NCBI RefSeq assembly: GCF_039696035.1
Contig: NZ_CP155567.1
Span: forward strand, 496,001 to 560,000
Length of the DNA: 64,000 bases
Reading direction: 5' to 3'
Source: Microbulbifer sp. SAOS-129_SWC
GTDB taxonomy: Bacteria; Pseudomonadota; Gammaproteobacteria; Pseudomonadales; Cellvibrionaceae
The notes under the pieces are model-generated. The model made no database searches, was not told the DNA's origin, and was given only the letters and a program-made list of their open reading frames with translations. This document shows, piece by piece, positions 9,437 to 17,710 of the stretch; within the stretch, counting starts at the first letter, position 1; the number at the start of each line of letters is the position of its first letter. The translations under genes and the position numbers were made by a program.

Positions 9437-10279
9437 ATGACGACCGCATACGATGAACGATTCGCCAGCCACCCGCGCGACTATGTCAGCTACGACACCG
9501 AGCGGCTGCGCGAGGAATTCCTGATACCGGTGCTGTTCGAGGCGGACACCCTGCGTCTGACCTACACCCATGTCGATCGCATGATTGTCGGCGGCGTTAT
9601 GCCGCAACAGCAGAGCGTTGCGCTGGAAGCGATCGCGCCGCTGAAAGCGGAATTTTTCCTCGAACGCCGCGAGCTGGGCGCGATCAATATCGGCGGCGCC
9701 GGCACGGTTGAGGTGGACGGCGAGGTGTACGAGATAGCGCCGAAGGAGGCGCTGTATGTGGGCCGCGGTGCGCAGGAGGTGAAGTTCTCCAGCAACAGCA
9801 GCGCCGAACCGGCGAAATTTTACCTGAACTCGACACCGGCGCACCGTCACTGCCCGACGCGCAAAGTGGGGCAGGAGGATGCCAACGTGCTGGAGCTCGG
9901 CTCCGGCAACACCTGTAACCAGCGCGTGATCCGCCAGCTGCTGGTAAAGGAAGTGGTCGAGACCTGCCAGCTGCAGATGGGCATGACCGAGCTGGCACCC
10001 GGCAGTGTCTGGAACACCATGCCGTGCCACACGCACAGCCGCCGCATGGAAGCCTATATGTATTTCAACCTGCCGGAGGATCAGGCCGTGTGCCACTTTA
10101 TGGGCCCGCCGCAGCAGACCCGCAGCATCTGGATGGCGAACGAGCAGGCGGTGATTTCGCCCACCTGGTCATTGCACTCCGGGGTGGGGACCAGCAACTA
10201 CACCTTTATCTGGGGCATGGCCGGGGAGAACCTCGACTACACCGATATGGACCACGTGCAGCCATACCAGTTGCGCTGA
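9437..10279 (+). CDS. kduI: 5-dehydro-4-deoxy-D-glucuronate isomerase
   Basis: KduI (280 residues, family length 275-280) isomerises 5-keto-4-deoxyuronate to 2,5-diketo-3-deoxygluconate, the step after unsaturated galacturonate is released. It is a cupin-type metal enzyme; the metal site is visible as MPCHTHSRRMEAYMYF (about residues 195-210) with a later histidine in SPTWSLHSGVGTSNYTFIWGMAGEN near the C-terminus. The start has a GAGGTAAACAGCC leader and follows the GH105 stop by 20 bases, so the two are probably cotranscribed. kduD follows after 160 bp. Confidence 0.96.
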   Translation: MTTAYDERFASHPRDYVSYDTERLREEFLIPVLFEADTLRLTYTHVDRMIVGGVMPQQQSVALEAIAPLKAEFFLERRELGAINIGGAGTVEVDGEVYEIAPKEALYVGRGAQEVKFSSNSSAEPAKFYLNSTPAHRHCPTRKVGQEDANVLELGSGNTCNQRVIRQLLVKEVVETCQLQMGMTELAPGSVWNTMPCHTHSRRMEAYMYFNLPEDQAVCHFMGPPQQTRSIWMANEQAVISPTWSLHSGVGTSNYTFIWGMAGENLDYTDMDHVQPYQLR

Positions 10280-10343
10280 AGACATGTTGTTTAACAAGCA
10301 CGAAGAGCAGACCTGGCAGAAGTCCACCTCGCCGGTTTGGTAG

Positions 10344-10364
10344 GGGCGGACCCTGCGTCCGCCC
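10344..10364. repeat. Short hairpin (GGGCGGAC / GTCCGCCC)
   Basis: A perfect 8-bp stem with a 5-base loop in the 160-bp gap between kduI and kduD, preceded by TAG and GC-rich but with no T-tract, so it is not a standard terminator. It could be a dispersed REP-like element or an mRNA stability hairpin. Confidence 0.5.
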
Positions 10365-10439
10365 GAGGCGCGGGGCTGCCAGGCAAGCCGAGGAAAGCCA
10401 CGGTATTTCGTGCTACGGAAATGATTCAGGGTTTAATCA

Positions 10440-11231
10440 ATGTCTAATGCACTGTTTGATCTCACCGGCAAGCTCGCGCTGATTACCGGTGCCACCCACG
10501 GCCTCGGTATGGCCATGGCCGAGGGGCTCGGTAGCGCCGGGGCCAAACTGGTGATCACCGGTCACTCGTCGCGCGAGAAACTCGATACCGCAGTCGCTCA
10601 GCTGCGCGACAAGGGCTTCGATGCCCACGGCTACCTGTTCGATGTCACCGACGAGGCTGCAGTCGAGGAGATGGTCGCATTGATCGAGCGCGAGCAGGGG
10701 CCGATCGGTGTGCTGGTCAACAATGCCGGCATCATCAAGCGGGTACCACTGCTGGAAATGGAACTGCAGGACTGGCGTCAGGTCATCGACACCAATTTGA
10801 CCGGCGTTTTCACCATGAGTCGGCCGGTGGTCAAACGCATGATCGAGCGCGGCGCCGGCAAGGTCATCAACATCTGCTCGATGATGAGCGAACTGGGGCG
10901 CGATTCCGTTTCCGCCTACGCCGCGGCCAAGGGCGGCCTCAAAATGCTGACGCGCAATATGGCCACCGAGTGGGCCCGGCACAATGTGCAGGTCAACGGC
11001 ATAGGTCCGGGCTATTTTGCCACCAGCCAGACCGCGCCGATTCGCGTGGATGGCAACCCGTTCAATGAATTTATCCTGAACCGCACACCGGCCGGTCGCT
11101 GGGGAAACCCGGAAGATTTACAGGGCACTGCGGTCTTTCTCGCGAGTCCGGCGAGCGATTTTGTCACCGGTCAGATCGTCTATGTCGACGGCGGAATACT
11201 GGCGACCATTGGCAAACCCGCCAATGAATAA
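10440..11231 (+). CDS. kduD: 2-dehydro-3-deoxy-D-gluconate 5-dehydrogenase (SDR)
   Basis: KduD reduces 2,5-diketo-3-deoxygluconate to 2-keto-3-deoxygluconate with NAD(P)H, the step after KduI. The 263-residue protein is a classical short-chain dehydrogenase: TGATHGLGMAMA nucleotide-binding glycine motif (about residues 17-28), NNAG near 91, catalytic Ser in CSMMSE, YAAAK (Tyr and Lys) near 160, and a YVDGGILA C-terminus. It follows kduI in the same direction; the DKG enzymes complete conversion of lyase products to KDG, which KdgK (19591) phosphorylates. Confidence 0.94.
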   Translation: MSNALFDLTGKLALITGATHGLGMAMAEGLGSAGAKLVITGHSSREKLDTAVAQLRDKGFDAHGYLFDVTDEAAVEEMVALIEREQGPIGVLVNNAGIIKRVPLLEMELQDWRQVIDTNLTGVFTMSRPVVKRMIERGAGKVINICSMMSELGRDSVSAYAAAKGGLKMLTRNMATEWARHNVQVNGIGPGYFATSQTAPIRVDGNPFNEFILNRTPAGRWGNPEDLQGTAVFLASPASDFVTGQIVYVDGGILATIGKPANE

Positions 11232-11398
11232 ACGGCCTGAGTTACTGGCCGTCAGCGATTAACACGGCAGTCAATACTGCCGCCTGAGTAAAGCAATAAA
11301 TCGGTAGATTACCCGCAGTTCCGGTGCACTCCTTGTACCGGAGGGCACCCTGCCGCCTGAAAAAAATAATACACAGGCACTGGGTCGAGGGAAACACT

Positions 11399-12802
11399 GT
11401 GAGAGAGAAGCTCTGGTACAGCTCCGTTGTACCTATAGCGATGTTGGGGTCGTTACTGCTGTCGCTGCACTGCGCGGCGACAGATGGCGACTGGGTGCAA
11501 GCCGAGCGCATTGCCGCGGATATCCACAAGCCGGATATCCCCGCGCACACTTATTCAATTACCGAGTTCGGCGCGGCGCGTGGCGCTGACGCCGATGCGC
11601 GCCCGGCCATCCTGCAGGCAATCAGCGCCGCCGCAGCCGCCGGGGGCGGGCGGGTGATCATTCCCGCAGGAACCTGGAAAAGCGCCGGACCGATCGCGCT
11701 GCAGAGCCGTATCGAATTACATCTGGAGGAGGGCGCGCGGCTGTTGTTCTCGCGCCGTGCCGCCGACTACTTGCCGGCGGTCAAAACGCGCTGGGAGGGT
11801 ACGGAGCTTTACACCTATTCGCCGCTGATCTACGCCGCCAATGTCCATGATGTGGCAATTACCGGGCCCGGCACCATCGACGGCAATATCAACAGCGAAT
11901 TCCGCGGCTGGCACGCAAAGGCGCAGCCGGATATGCAGCGCCTGCGCGAGATGGGTGCCGGCGGGGTGCCGGTGGACAAGCGTCTCTTTGCTGCGGGCAC
12001 TTTCCTGCGCCCGCCGCTGGTGCAGTTCTTTCACGCCGAGCGGGTGCTGCTGCAGGGTTACACCGCGGTGCACTCGCCGTTCTGGGTCAATCACCTGGTC
12101 TACACCCGCAATGCCACCGTGCGCGGTGTGCGTGTGGACAGTCACTTCGCCAACAACGACGGCATCGATATCGAGTCCAGCCGCAATGTGCTGGTGGAAA
12201 ACTGCCATTTCCGCACCGGTGACGACTCCGTGGTGATCAAGTCCGGTCGCGATCTGGATGGGCGTACGATCGGGGTTCCCAGCGAGCGCATCCTGGTGCG
12301 CGGCAACGATATGGGCGGAGAAGATGGCATTGCGCTGGGCAGTGAAATGTCTGGCGGCATCCGCGATGTTTTCTTTACCGACAATATCCTGCGCGAGGGC
12401 GAATCCGCCTTTCGTTTCAAATCGAATCTCGACCGCGGTGGCCTGGTGGAAAATATTCACCTGCGCAACCTGCAGGTCGAGTCCTTCAAGAACCTGTTCT
12501 GGTTTCAACTGAACTACCCCGGCGAGCTGGGCGGATTCTTTCCAGCTACCTACCGGGATATCGTATTTGAGAATATCCACGCAAAAAGCGTGGGCACTTT
12601 TCTGGAAGTACACGCGCCGGCGGCTGCGCCGCTGCGCAATGTGCAGTTCAGAAATATCCGGGTCGACAGAGTGGAAACGCCGCTGGTGGTCGAGAATGCG
12701 GTCAATGTGAAATTCGACGGGGTAGAACTGGGTCGCCAGACGATTGATGGAGTACTGAGCTGGCGCGAAAAAACTAAAATAGAGAAGGAGAGCTTGCGAT
12801 GA
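11399..12802 (+). CDS. GH28 family hydrolase with altered active-site motif
   Basis: A secreted GH28 beta-helix protein of 467 residues with an N-terminal signal peptide (MREKLWYSSVVPIAMLGSLLL). It shares the family signatures NNDGIDIE near residue 252, TGDDSVVIKSGR near 275 and RFKSN near 338, but where the 2477-3961 paralogue has GHGGLVLGSE this protein has GEDGIALGSE near 308, so the usual active-site histidine is absent. Loss of that histidine is known in some rhamnogalacturonan-acting GH28 members, so substrate may differ from plain polygalacturonan. The start is GTG 11399 with GAGGGA seven bases upstream; the reading from 11324 would put 25 non-signal residues in front. Its stop overlaps the next TonB receptor start by four bases (ATGA), showing translational coupling. 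Confidence 0.85.
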   Translation: MREKLWYSSVVPIAMLGSLLLSLHCAATDGDWVQAERIAADIHKPDIPAHTYSITEFGAARGADADARPAILQAISAAAAAGGGRVIIPAGTWKSAGPIALQSRIELHLEEGARLLFSRRAADYLPAVKTRWEGTELYTYSPLIYAANVHDVAITGPGTIDGNINSEFRGWHAKAQPDMQRLREMGAGGVPVDKRLFAAGTFLRPPLVQFFHAERVLLQGYTAVHSPFWVNHLVYTRNATVRGVRVDSHFANNDGIDIESSRNVLVENCHFRTGDDSVVIKSGRDLDGRTIGVPSERILVRGNDMGGEDGIALGSEMSGGIRDVFFTDNILREGESAFRFKSNLDRGGLVENIHLRNLQVESFKNLFWFQLNYPGELGGFFPATYRDIVFENIHAKSVGTFLEVHAPAAAPLRNVQFRNIRVDRVETPLVVENAVNVKFDGVELGRQTIDGVLSWREKTKIEKESLR

Positions 12803-15606
12803 AGAGATTTAAATTGAAACCCTTGGTGCTCGCGGTGGCAGTGACCGCACCAGCCTGGGCCCAGGAGCAGAAGCCGCAGGATACCGACAGCCAAGCCGTT
12901 GCCGGCAGCGGGGGGCTGGAGGAGGTCACCGTTACCGGTTTCCGCCAGTCCCTCGAGCGCGCCCTGGATGCCAAGCGCATGAACGCCAACAACACCGACA
13001 GCATCGTCGCCGAGGATATCGGCAAGATGCCGGACCTGAACCTGGCCGAGTCCCTGCAGCGGGTACCGGGGGTGGCGATTTCCCGCGAGGGTGGCGAGGG
13101 CCGCAATATCACCGTGCGCGGCCTCGGTCCGGGCTTTTCCCGTACCACCCTGAACGGCATGGAAGTACCGGCCAGCACCGGGGGGCTGGATTCCTCCGGC
13201 GGCGTGAACCGCAGCCGCGATTTTGACTTCAATGTATTTGCATCGGAACTGTTCAACAGGATCACCATCCACAAATCACCGGTGGCCTCGGTGGAAGAAG
13301 GCGGCCTGGCGTCCACGGTGGAGTTGTCCACACCGCACCCGTTTGACAATCCCGGTCAGCAGATGGCGTTTGGTGGTCAGTTGACCGCGGACAGTTTCGC
13401 CGGTGAAACGGACCCGCGTTTTACCGGTATGTACAGTAACACTTTCCTCGACGACAAGGTGGGTGTGCTGGTCAGTGCCGCCTACTCCGAGCGCACCGTG
13501 CGCCAGGAAGGCTTCGGCTCGGTGCGCTGGACCGCGCCGTACAGTAACGGCGGGCGCAGCTGGGCCAACAGCGATGCGGATACCAGCATTAGCGGCACGC
13601 CGAACCCGGGCGCCAATTATCCCGGCGAGAGCATCGACCCATCACAACAGCTGGATTACATGTGGACACCGCGCCTGCCGCGCATGGACTCGTTCAACCG
13701 CTACCAGGAGCGCCTGGGCCTGACCGGTTCGCTGCAGTACCGCCCCACCGATAACATGGAGTTTTCACTGGACGTGCTGAATTCACAGCTCAGTGCGGAC
13801 GTGACCTCCTACAACTACTTTGCCCAGTTCCGTAACACCTATGATCAGATCTCTCCCACCAGCGTGACGCTGGATGGCAGCGGACGCTATATCGTCGCCG
13901 GGGATTTCGCCAACGTTACGCCGCGCTCGGAAAGCCGGGGGCAGTTCAGCGATTCCGATTTCACCCAGACGGTGCTGTCGGGCAGGTTCGACCTCGCCGA
14001 CAACATGCAGTTGAACGTGATGTACGGCAATGCGGTCTCCGATCATGTGGAAGAGCAGTACCGCTACAACCTGACCGCGGCGGAGGGACACGACTTCTCC
14101 TACTCTTTCGCCAAGAACAGCAATATCGCCGAGATGTCCTACGGCTTCGATATTCTCGATCCATCCAACTATGTATGGTCCGGCCCGACCCTGCGGCATG
14201 AAGTCGTGCGCCGCGACAACGATACCTTCCGGGCCGATCTGACCATCAGCGATGACAACGCGTCCAATATCAAGAGCGGCCTGATCTGGAACAACCGCGA
14301 AATCGATTCCCAGTTCTGGAACCCGACCGAAGGTACCATCACCCAGCCAGCCACGGTGGACGGCAGCGTCACCACCCAGCTCGCCAGTGTTGTCGGCGAC
14401 TACGCCGGCGGTATCGACAAACCCGGCGGCTTCCCCACCAACTGGCTGGTGGCCAATTTTGATGCGGCCAATGCCGCCTGGGGCGCGGGGCAGTTCACCC
14501 TGGATCGGGACAACTCCAAGACCTATGACATCACCGAGGAGACCCTCGGTGGCTATGTGGAAACCAATGTGAACACGGAGCTGATGGGCCGTCCGCTGAC
14601 CGTCAATGCCGGTCTGCGCGTGGTGGATACCACTGTCACCTCACGGGGGGTGTCCAGCGACGGCATGGGCGGCTTTGTACCGACGGAACTGCAAGACAGC
14701 TACACCGAGTGGCTGCCGTCCACCAACCTGCTGTGGGAATTCCACGACGACCTCTATCTGCGCGTGGGCCTGGCCCGCAACCTGTCGCGCCCGGGCCTCG
14801 GCAGTATGGCCGGCACTGTGGATGTAACGCCGATCAACGGCAATGTGTCGGTGGGTAACCCGGGACTGGAGCCGATCCGTGCGAATTCTGCTGACATCGG
14901 CCTGGAGTGGTATTTCGCCGAGGAGTCGCTGCTGGCGTTGACCGTTTTCCACAAACAGATCGAAAGCTTTATTACCGGCACCACGCTGACCGGGCAGGAG
15001 CTGCCCAGCGATATCCGCGCAATTGTCGCCGCGCGACCGGAGTACGATCCGAACAGCCCGCTGTATGACCCCAGTGTACTGTCGCCGGATTCTGACGACT
15101 GGAATATCACCACCAGCGAGAACGGTGATGGCGCCGACCTGGACGGCTACGAATTGTCTTACCAGCAGCCACTGCGCTTCCTGCCGGGCTGGGGGAGCAA
15201 CTTCGGCGTGCTGGCCAACTTCACCCACGTGAAGTCCGAGGCAGAATACGGCAACGGTGTGGTCGGTTCGCTGGAGGGACTATCGGAGAACAGCTACAAC
15301 TTCGGCCTCTACTATGAAACCGATCTGTTCGGTGGCCGCGTGATGGTCAACAGCCGCGACGATTATGTCACCGACCAGACCGGCTCCAACGACAACGCGT
15401 CCCACGCAACCACTGGCCCGACCCGGGTGGATGCGTCGGCTTTCTACAACATCAACGACCACATCAAGCTGACCCTGGAGGCGATCAACCTCACCAACGA
15501 GTACGAGCGCCTGTACACCACCGGGCCGGTCGGCGATCTGGATCTGGTGCGCGAATACAACAGCACCGGACGCGAGGTACTGCTGGGTATGCGGATGAAC
15601 TTCTGA
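12799..15606 (+). CDS. TonB-dependent receptor, coupled to GH28
   Basis: A 935-residue outer-membrane receptor of the same Xanthomonas/Caulobacter type as the one at 4090. The signal peptide (MKRFKLKPLVLAVAVTAPAWA) is followed by the plug with EVTVTGFRQSLERALDAKR, AEDIGKMPDLNLAESLQRVPG and NITVRGLGPGF, then the barrel ending in MRMNF. The ATG lies inside the last codons of the GH28 gene, with AGAAGGAGAGC upstream as ribosome-binding site. The coupling suggests that the receptor imports the product of that GH28 enzyme. The cognate oligosaccharide is an inference. Confidence 0.93.
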   Translation: MKRFKLKPLVLAVAVTAPAWAQEQKPQDTDSQAVAGSGGLEEVTVTGFRQSLERALDAKRMNANNTDSIVAEDIGKMPDLNLAESLQRVPGVAISREGGEGRNITVRGLGPGFSRTTLNGMEVPASTGGLDSSGGVNRSRDFDFNVFASELFNRITIHKSPVASVEEGGLASTVELSTPHPFDNPGQQMAFGGQLTADSFAGETDPRFTGMYSNTFLDDKVGVLVSAAYSERTVRQEGFGSVRWTAPYSNGGRSWANSDADTSISGTPNPGANYPGESIDPSQQLDYMWTPRLPRMDSFNRYQERLGLTGSLQYRPTDNMEFSLDVLNSQLSADVTSYNYFAQFRNTYDQISPTSVTLDGSGRYIVAGDFANVTPRSESRGQFSDSDFTQTVLSGRFDLADNMQLNVMYGNAVSDHVEEQYRYNLTAAEGHDFSYSFAKNSNIAEMSYGFDILDPSNYVWSGPTLRHEVVRRDNDTFRADLTISDDNASNIKSGLIWNNREIDSQFWNPTEGTITQPATVDGSVTTQLASVVGDYAGGIDKPGGFPTNWLVANFDAANAAWGAGQFTLDRDNSKTYDITEETLGGYVETNVNTELMGRPLTVNAGLRVVDTTVTSRGVSSDGMGGFVPTELQDSYTEWLPSTNLLWEFHDDLYLRVGLARNLSRPGLGSMAGTVDVTPINGNVSVGNPGLEPIRANSADIGLEWYFAEESLLALTVFHKQIESFITGTTLTGQELPSDIRAIVAARPEYDPNSPLYDPSVLSPDSDDWNITTSENGDGADLDGYELSYQQPLRFLPGWGSNFGVLANFTHVKSEAEYGNGVVGSLEGLSENSYNFGLYYETDLFGGRVMVNSRDDYVTDQTGSNDNASHATTGPTRVDASAFYNINDHIKLTLEAINLTNEYERLYTTGPVGDLDLVREYNSTGREVLLGMRMNF

Positions 15607-15614
15607 TCCGCAGC

Positions 15615-15676
15615 GACGCAGCCCTGGATAATTCCGGGGGGGGAGGTCTGGGGCTGCGTCATCCCGGTAGTTTTTT
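15615..15676 (+). terminator. Long hairpin with downstream T-tract
   Basis: GACGCAGCCC (15615-15624) pairs perfectly with GGGCTGCGTC (15651-15660), with a 26-base GC-rich loop; a T6 run follows at 15671-15676 after ten bases. It starts eight bases after the TonB receptor stop. The loop and spacer are longer than in classical terminators, and a better one follows immediately. Confidence 0.55.
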
Positions 15677-15678
15677 CC

Positions 15679-15704
15679 AGGGCGAACTTCGGTTCGCCCT
15701 TTTT
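15679..15704 (+). terminator. Rho-independent terminator of the GH28-TonB receptor operon
   Basis: AGGGCGAAC-TTCG-GTTCGCCCT followed by TTTTC: a nine-base stem, UUCG tetraloop and T-tract, 73 bases after the receptor stop. Confidence 0.9.
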
Positions 15705-15752
15705 CGTTTCTGGTTCTGAGGTGCTCTGTTCTGGTGCGGTGGCGGCAAAGCC

Positions 15753-15784
15753 CCGGGTGTACCATTTCGAAATGGTACACCCGG
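15753..15784. repeat. 32-bp perfect palindrome
   Basis: CCGGGTGTACCATTTC is followed directly by its reverse complement, with no spacer. Flanking GGCAAAG (before) and CTTTGCC (after) extend the symmetry imperfectly to about 50 bp. It lies in the 526-bp gap (15607-16132) between convergent genes, beyond the terminators. It could be a MITE remnant, a cruciform site or a protein-binding site; there is no evidence for function. Confidence 0.85.
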
Positions 15785-15877
15785 CACTTTGCCTTCGTTT
15801 CGTAGTTGATGGCTTCGTAAGCAGTAGTAGGCTGGCTGAACTCGAAGTGTGTCACAAACGTTATGCGAAGGTCCTGA

Positions 15878-16043
15878 TAGCGATAGCTGTTTGCCAGACG
15901 TTGACTCGGGCCATCCGTGGCCCTCGCCCTGCGGGCGCTTTCAGCGTCCAAAACGGCAATCCTGCCGTTTTGTATGAGGCATGGATGCCGATTAGAGCGT
16001 ACAGGGACGTATTCACCGCGTGTCTGGCAAATAGCTATCGCTA
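15878..16043. repeat. MITE-like element with 22-bp inverted ends
   Basis: The left arm TAGCGATAGCTGTTTGCCAG (15878-15897, plus AC) pairs with 16022-16043 with a single mismatch. The 122-base interior holds two further hairpins, CGCCCTGCGGGCG and AAAACGGCA-ATCC-TGCCGTTTT, and no gene. The arrangement resembles a small non-autonomous mobile or REP-like element. No clear target duplication is seen. Confidence 0.65.
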
Positions 16044-16079
16044 GCAGGGCCGCCACCGAACTTTCTACAGCGCCCTATA

Positions 16080-16104
16080 CAAAAAGGGCGAGCCGAAGCT
16101 CGCC
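16080..16104 (-). terminator. Rho-independent terminator of the uxuB-like gene
   Basis: On the minus strand GGCGAGC-TTCG-GCTCGCC is followed by CTTTTT. It lies about 30 bases after the stop of the reductase gene at 16133. Confidence 0.9.
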
Positions 16105-16132
16105 ATTATGGGGTGAATATTTGTAGTGGGGT

Positions 16133-17626
16133 TCAGGCAGGGCTGGTTTCCATCAGCGCACGTACGGCGCCGAGAGCGCCGCCGCTGGCAACACGACCCA
16201 GTTGCGCAGCCAGGGCCTGCTGCAGCCGCTCATTGTGTTGCAGGTCGTCACCAAATACCGGTGCAAAACCGAGGAAGGCGCGCGCGAGTGCGGCGTTGTC
16301 GGCCTGATGGCTGTCGCACAGGGCTTTCAGTTCGATGGCTAGCGGATCGGAGACTTCGATCGGCAGGCCGGCGTCGTCTACGGCGGAGACGTAGCGGATC
16401 CAGCAGGCCAGCGCCAATACCAGTGCGTCAATCGAGCCGCCCTGCTGCAGCTGGTGGCGCAGGGTACCGAGCCAGCGCTGCGGGATTTTCTGCGAACCGT
16501 CCATGGCGATCTGCCAGGTGCGGTGGCGCAGTGCGCGGTTTTCGAAGCGCTGCACGAGTTGTGCGCGATAGGCGGCGATATCGAAATCCCCCGGTACCGG
16601 CACCGCGCCGCTGGCTTCGAATTCGAGGAAGTGTTGTGCCAGTTGCCGGAACGCCGGCTCTGCCATCACATCGGCGATGGTCTCAAACCCGGCCAGATAA
16701 CCGCTGTAGGCGAGCATTGAGTGGCAGCCGTTCAGCAACCGCAACTTGATCAGCTCGTAGGCTTCCACATCCTGCACGAAAGTTGCGCCGGCCCGGTCCC
16801 ACTGCGGGCGCCCGTAGAGGAAGTCGTCCTCGATGACCCACTGCGAAAAAGGTTCCGCCATCACCGCGGCTTCGTCACGGCAGCCGAGTAATCCCTGCAT
16901 CTGGTCGCGGTCGGTATCGGTAGTGGCGGGCACGATACGGTCCACCATGGTGGCCGGTGTGCTGGTGTTGGCGGCGATCCAGGCGGCCAGATCGGTATCC
17001 ACCAGTTGTACATACTGGGCCAGCACGCGGCCGAGCAGTTTGCCGTTGGATGGCAGATTGTCACAGGACAGCAGGGTAAAACCCGGCAGGCCGCGTTCGC
17101 GGCGCAGCTGCAGCGCACCGACGATCAGGCCCAGTGCGGATCTGGGTTGCTGCGGATTTTGCAGATCATGGCGAATGTCCGGGTGCTGCGGGTTCAGGTT
17201 GCCGCTGGCCGGATCGTGGCAGTAACCCTTCTCGGTGATGGTCAGGGAGACGATACGAATTTCCGCGCGCGCCAGCTGTTCCATCAGTCGGGCCGGGCTC
17301 TCCGGAGCCACGAATACATCGCCGACCGCACCGATCACCTGTATCTTGGTGCCGGCATTACTTTTTTCCACCAGCGAGTAGAGGCCGTTCTGCGGTACCA
17401 GCTGATCGCGCACACCCGATGAGCGCAGGCTGGCACCGACAATGCCCCAGTCCATCTCGCCCGCGGCGATGCGGTTTTCCGTGTACCAGGCCTGGTGCGC
17501 GCGGTGGAAGGCGCCGATGCCCAGGTGCACGATGCCGGGCGTAACCTGGCTGCGATCATAGGCGGGTTGGAGAATCTCTGTCGGAAGAGATTCCAGCTGG
17601 CTGTTGTCGAGTCGTTGTGGGCTCAT
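16133..17626 (-). CDS. uxuB: Hexuronate reductase, mannitol dehydrogenase family (fructuronate reductase-like)
   Basis: A 497-residue NAD-dependent reductase of the long-chain mannitol dehydrogenase family. N-terminal Rossmann part: TPGIVHLGIGAFHRAHQAWYT and MDWGIVGASLRSSGVRD; family signature TVDRIVPATT-like MVDRIVPATTDTD near residue 225; catalytic lysine region LIKLRLLNGCHSMLAYSGYL near 310; RHRTWQIAMDGSQKIPQRWL near 395. Overall resemblance is to UxuB (fructuronate to mannonate). In this cluster, however, the dehydratase seen is UxaA, which uses altronate, so the enzyme may act as tagaturonate reductase or serve both; uxuA is not in the window. It is transcribed with uxaC, 84 bases downstream of that gene's stop. 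Confidence 0.85.
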   Translation of the reverse strand: MSPQRLDNSQLESLPTEILQPAYDRSQVTPGIVHLGIGAFHRAHQAWYTENRIAAGEMDWGIVGASLRSSGVRDQLVPQNGLYSLVEKSNAGTKIQVIGAVGDVFVAPESPARLMEQLARAEIRIVSLTITEKGYCHDPASGNLNPQHPDIRHDLQNPQQPRSALGLIVGALQLRRERGLPGFTLLSCDNLPSNGKLLGRVLAQYVQLVDTDLAAWIAANTSTPATMVDRIVPATTDTDRDQMQGLLGCRDEAAVMAEPFSQWVIEDDFLYGRPQWDRAGATFVQDVEAYELIKLRLLNGCHSMLAYSGYLAGFETIADVMAEPAFRQLAQHFLEFEASGAVPVPGDFDIAAYRAQLVQRFENRALRHRTWQIAMDGSQKIPQRWLGTLRHQLQQGGSIDALVLALACWIRYVSAVDDAGLPIEVSDPLAIELKALCDSHQADNAALARAFLGFAPVFGDDLQHNERLQQALAAQLGRVASGGALGAVRALMETSPA

Positions 17627-17710
17627 ACTGTTGTGCTTGTTTTTTACTTTTTGTTGCGCGGGAGCGACCCGCGGCCGCTCCCGGGAAAATTGCCGGATTT
17701 GTGCCGGCTC

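Noticed and set aside
15280..16056. Minus-strand frame across the terminator and palindrome region
   Set aside because: It covers terminators and repeats, overlaps the TonB receptor end, and has no recognisable domain.
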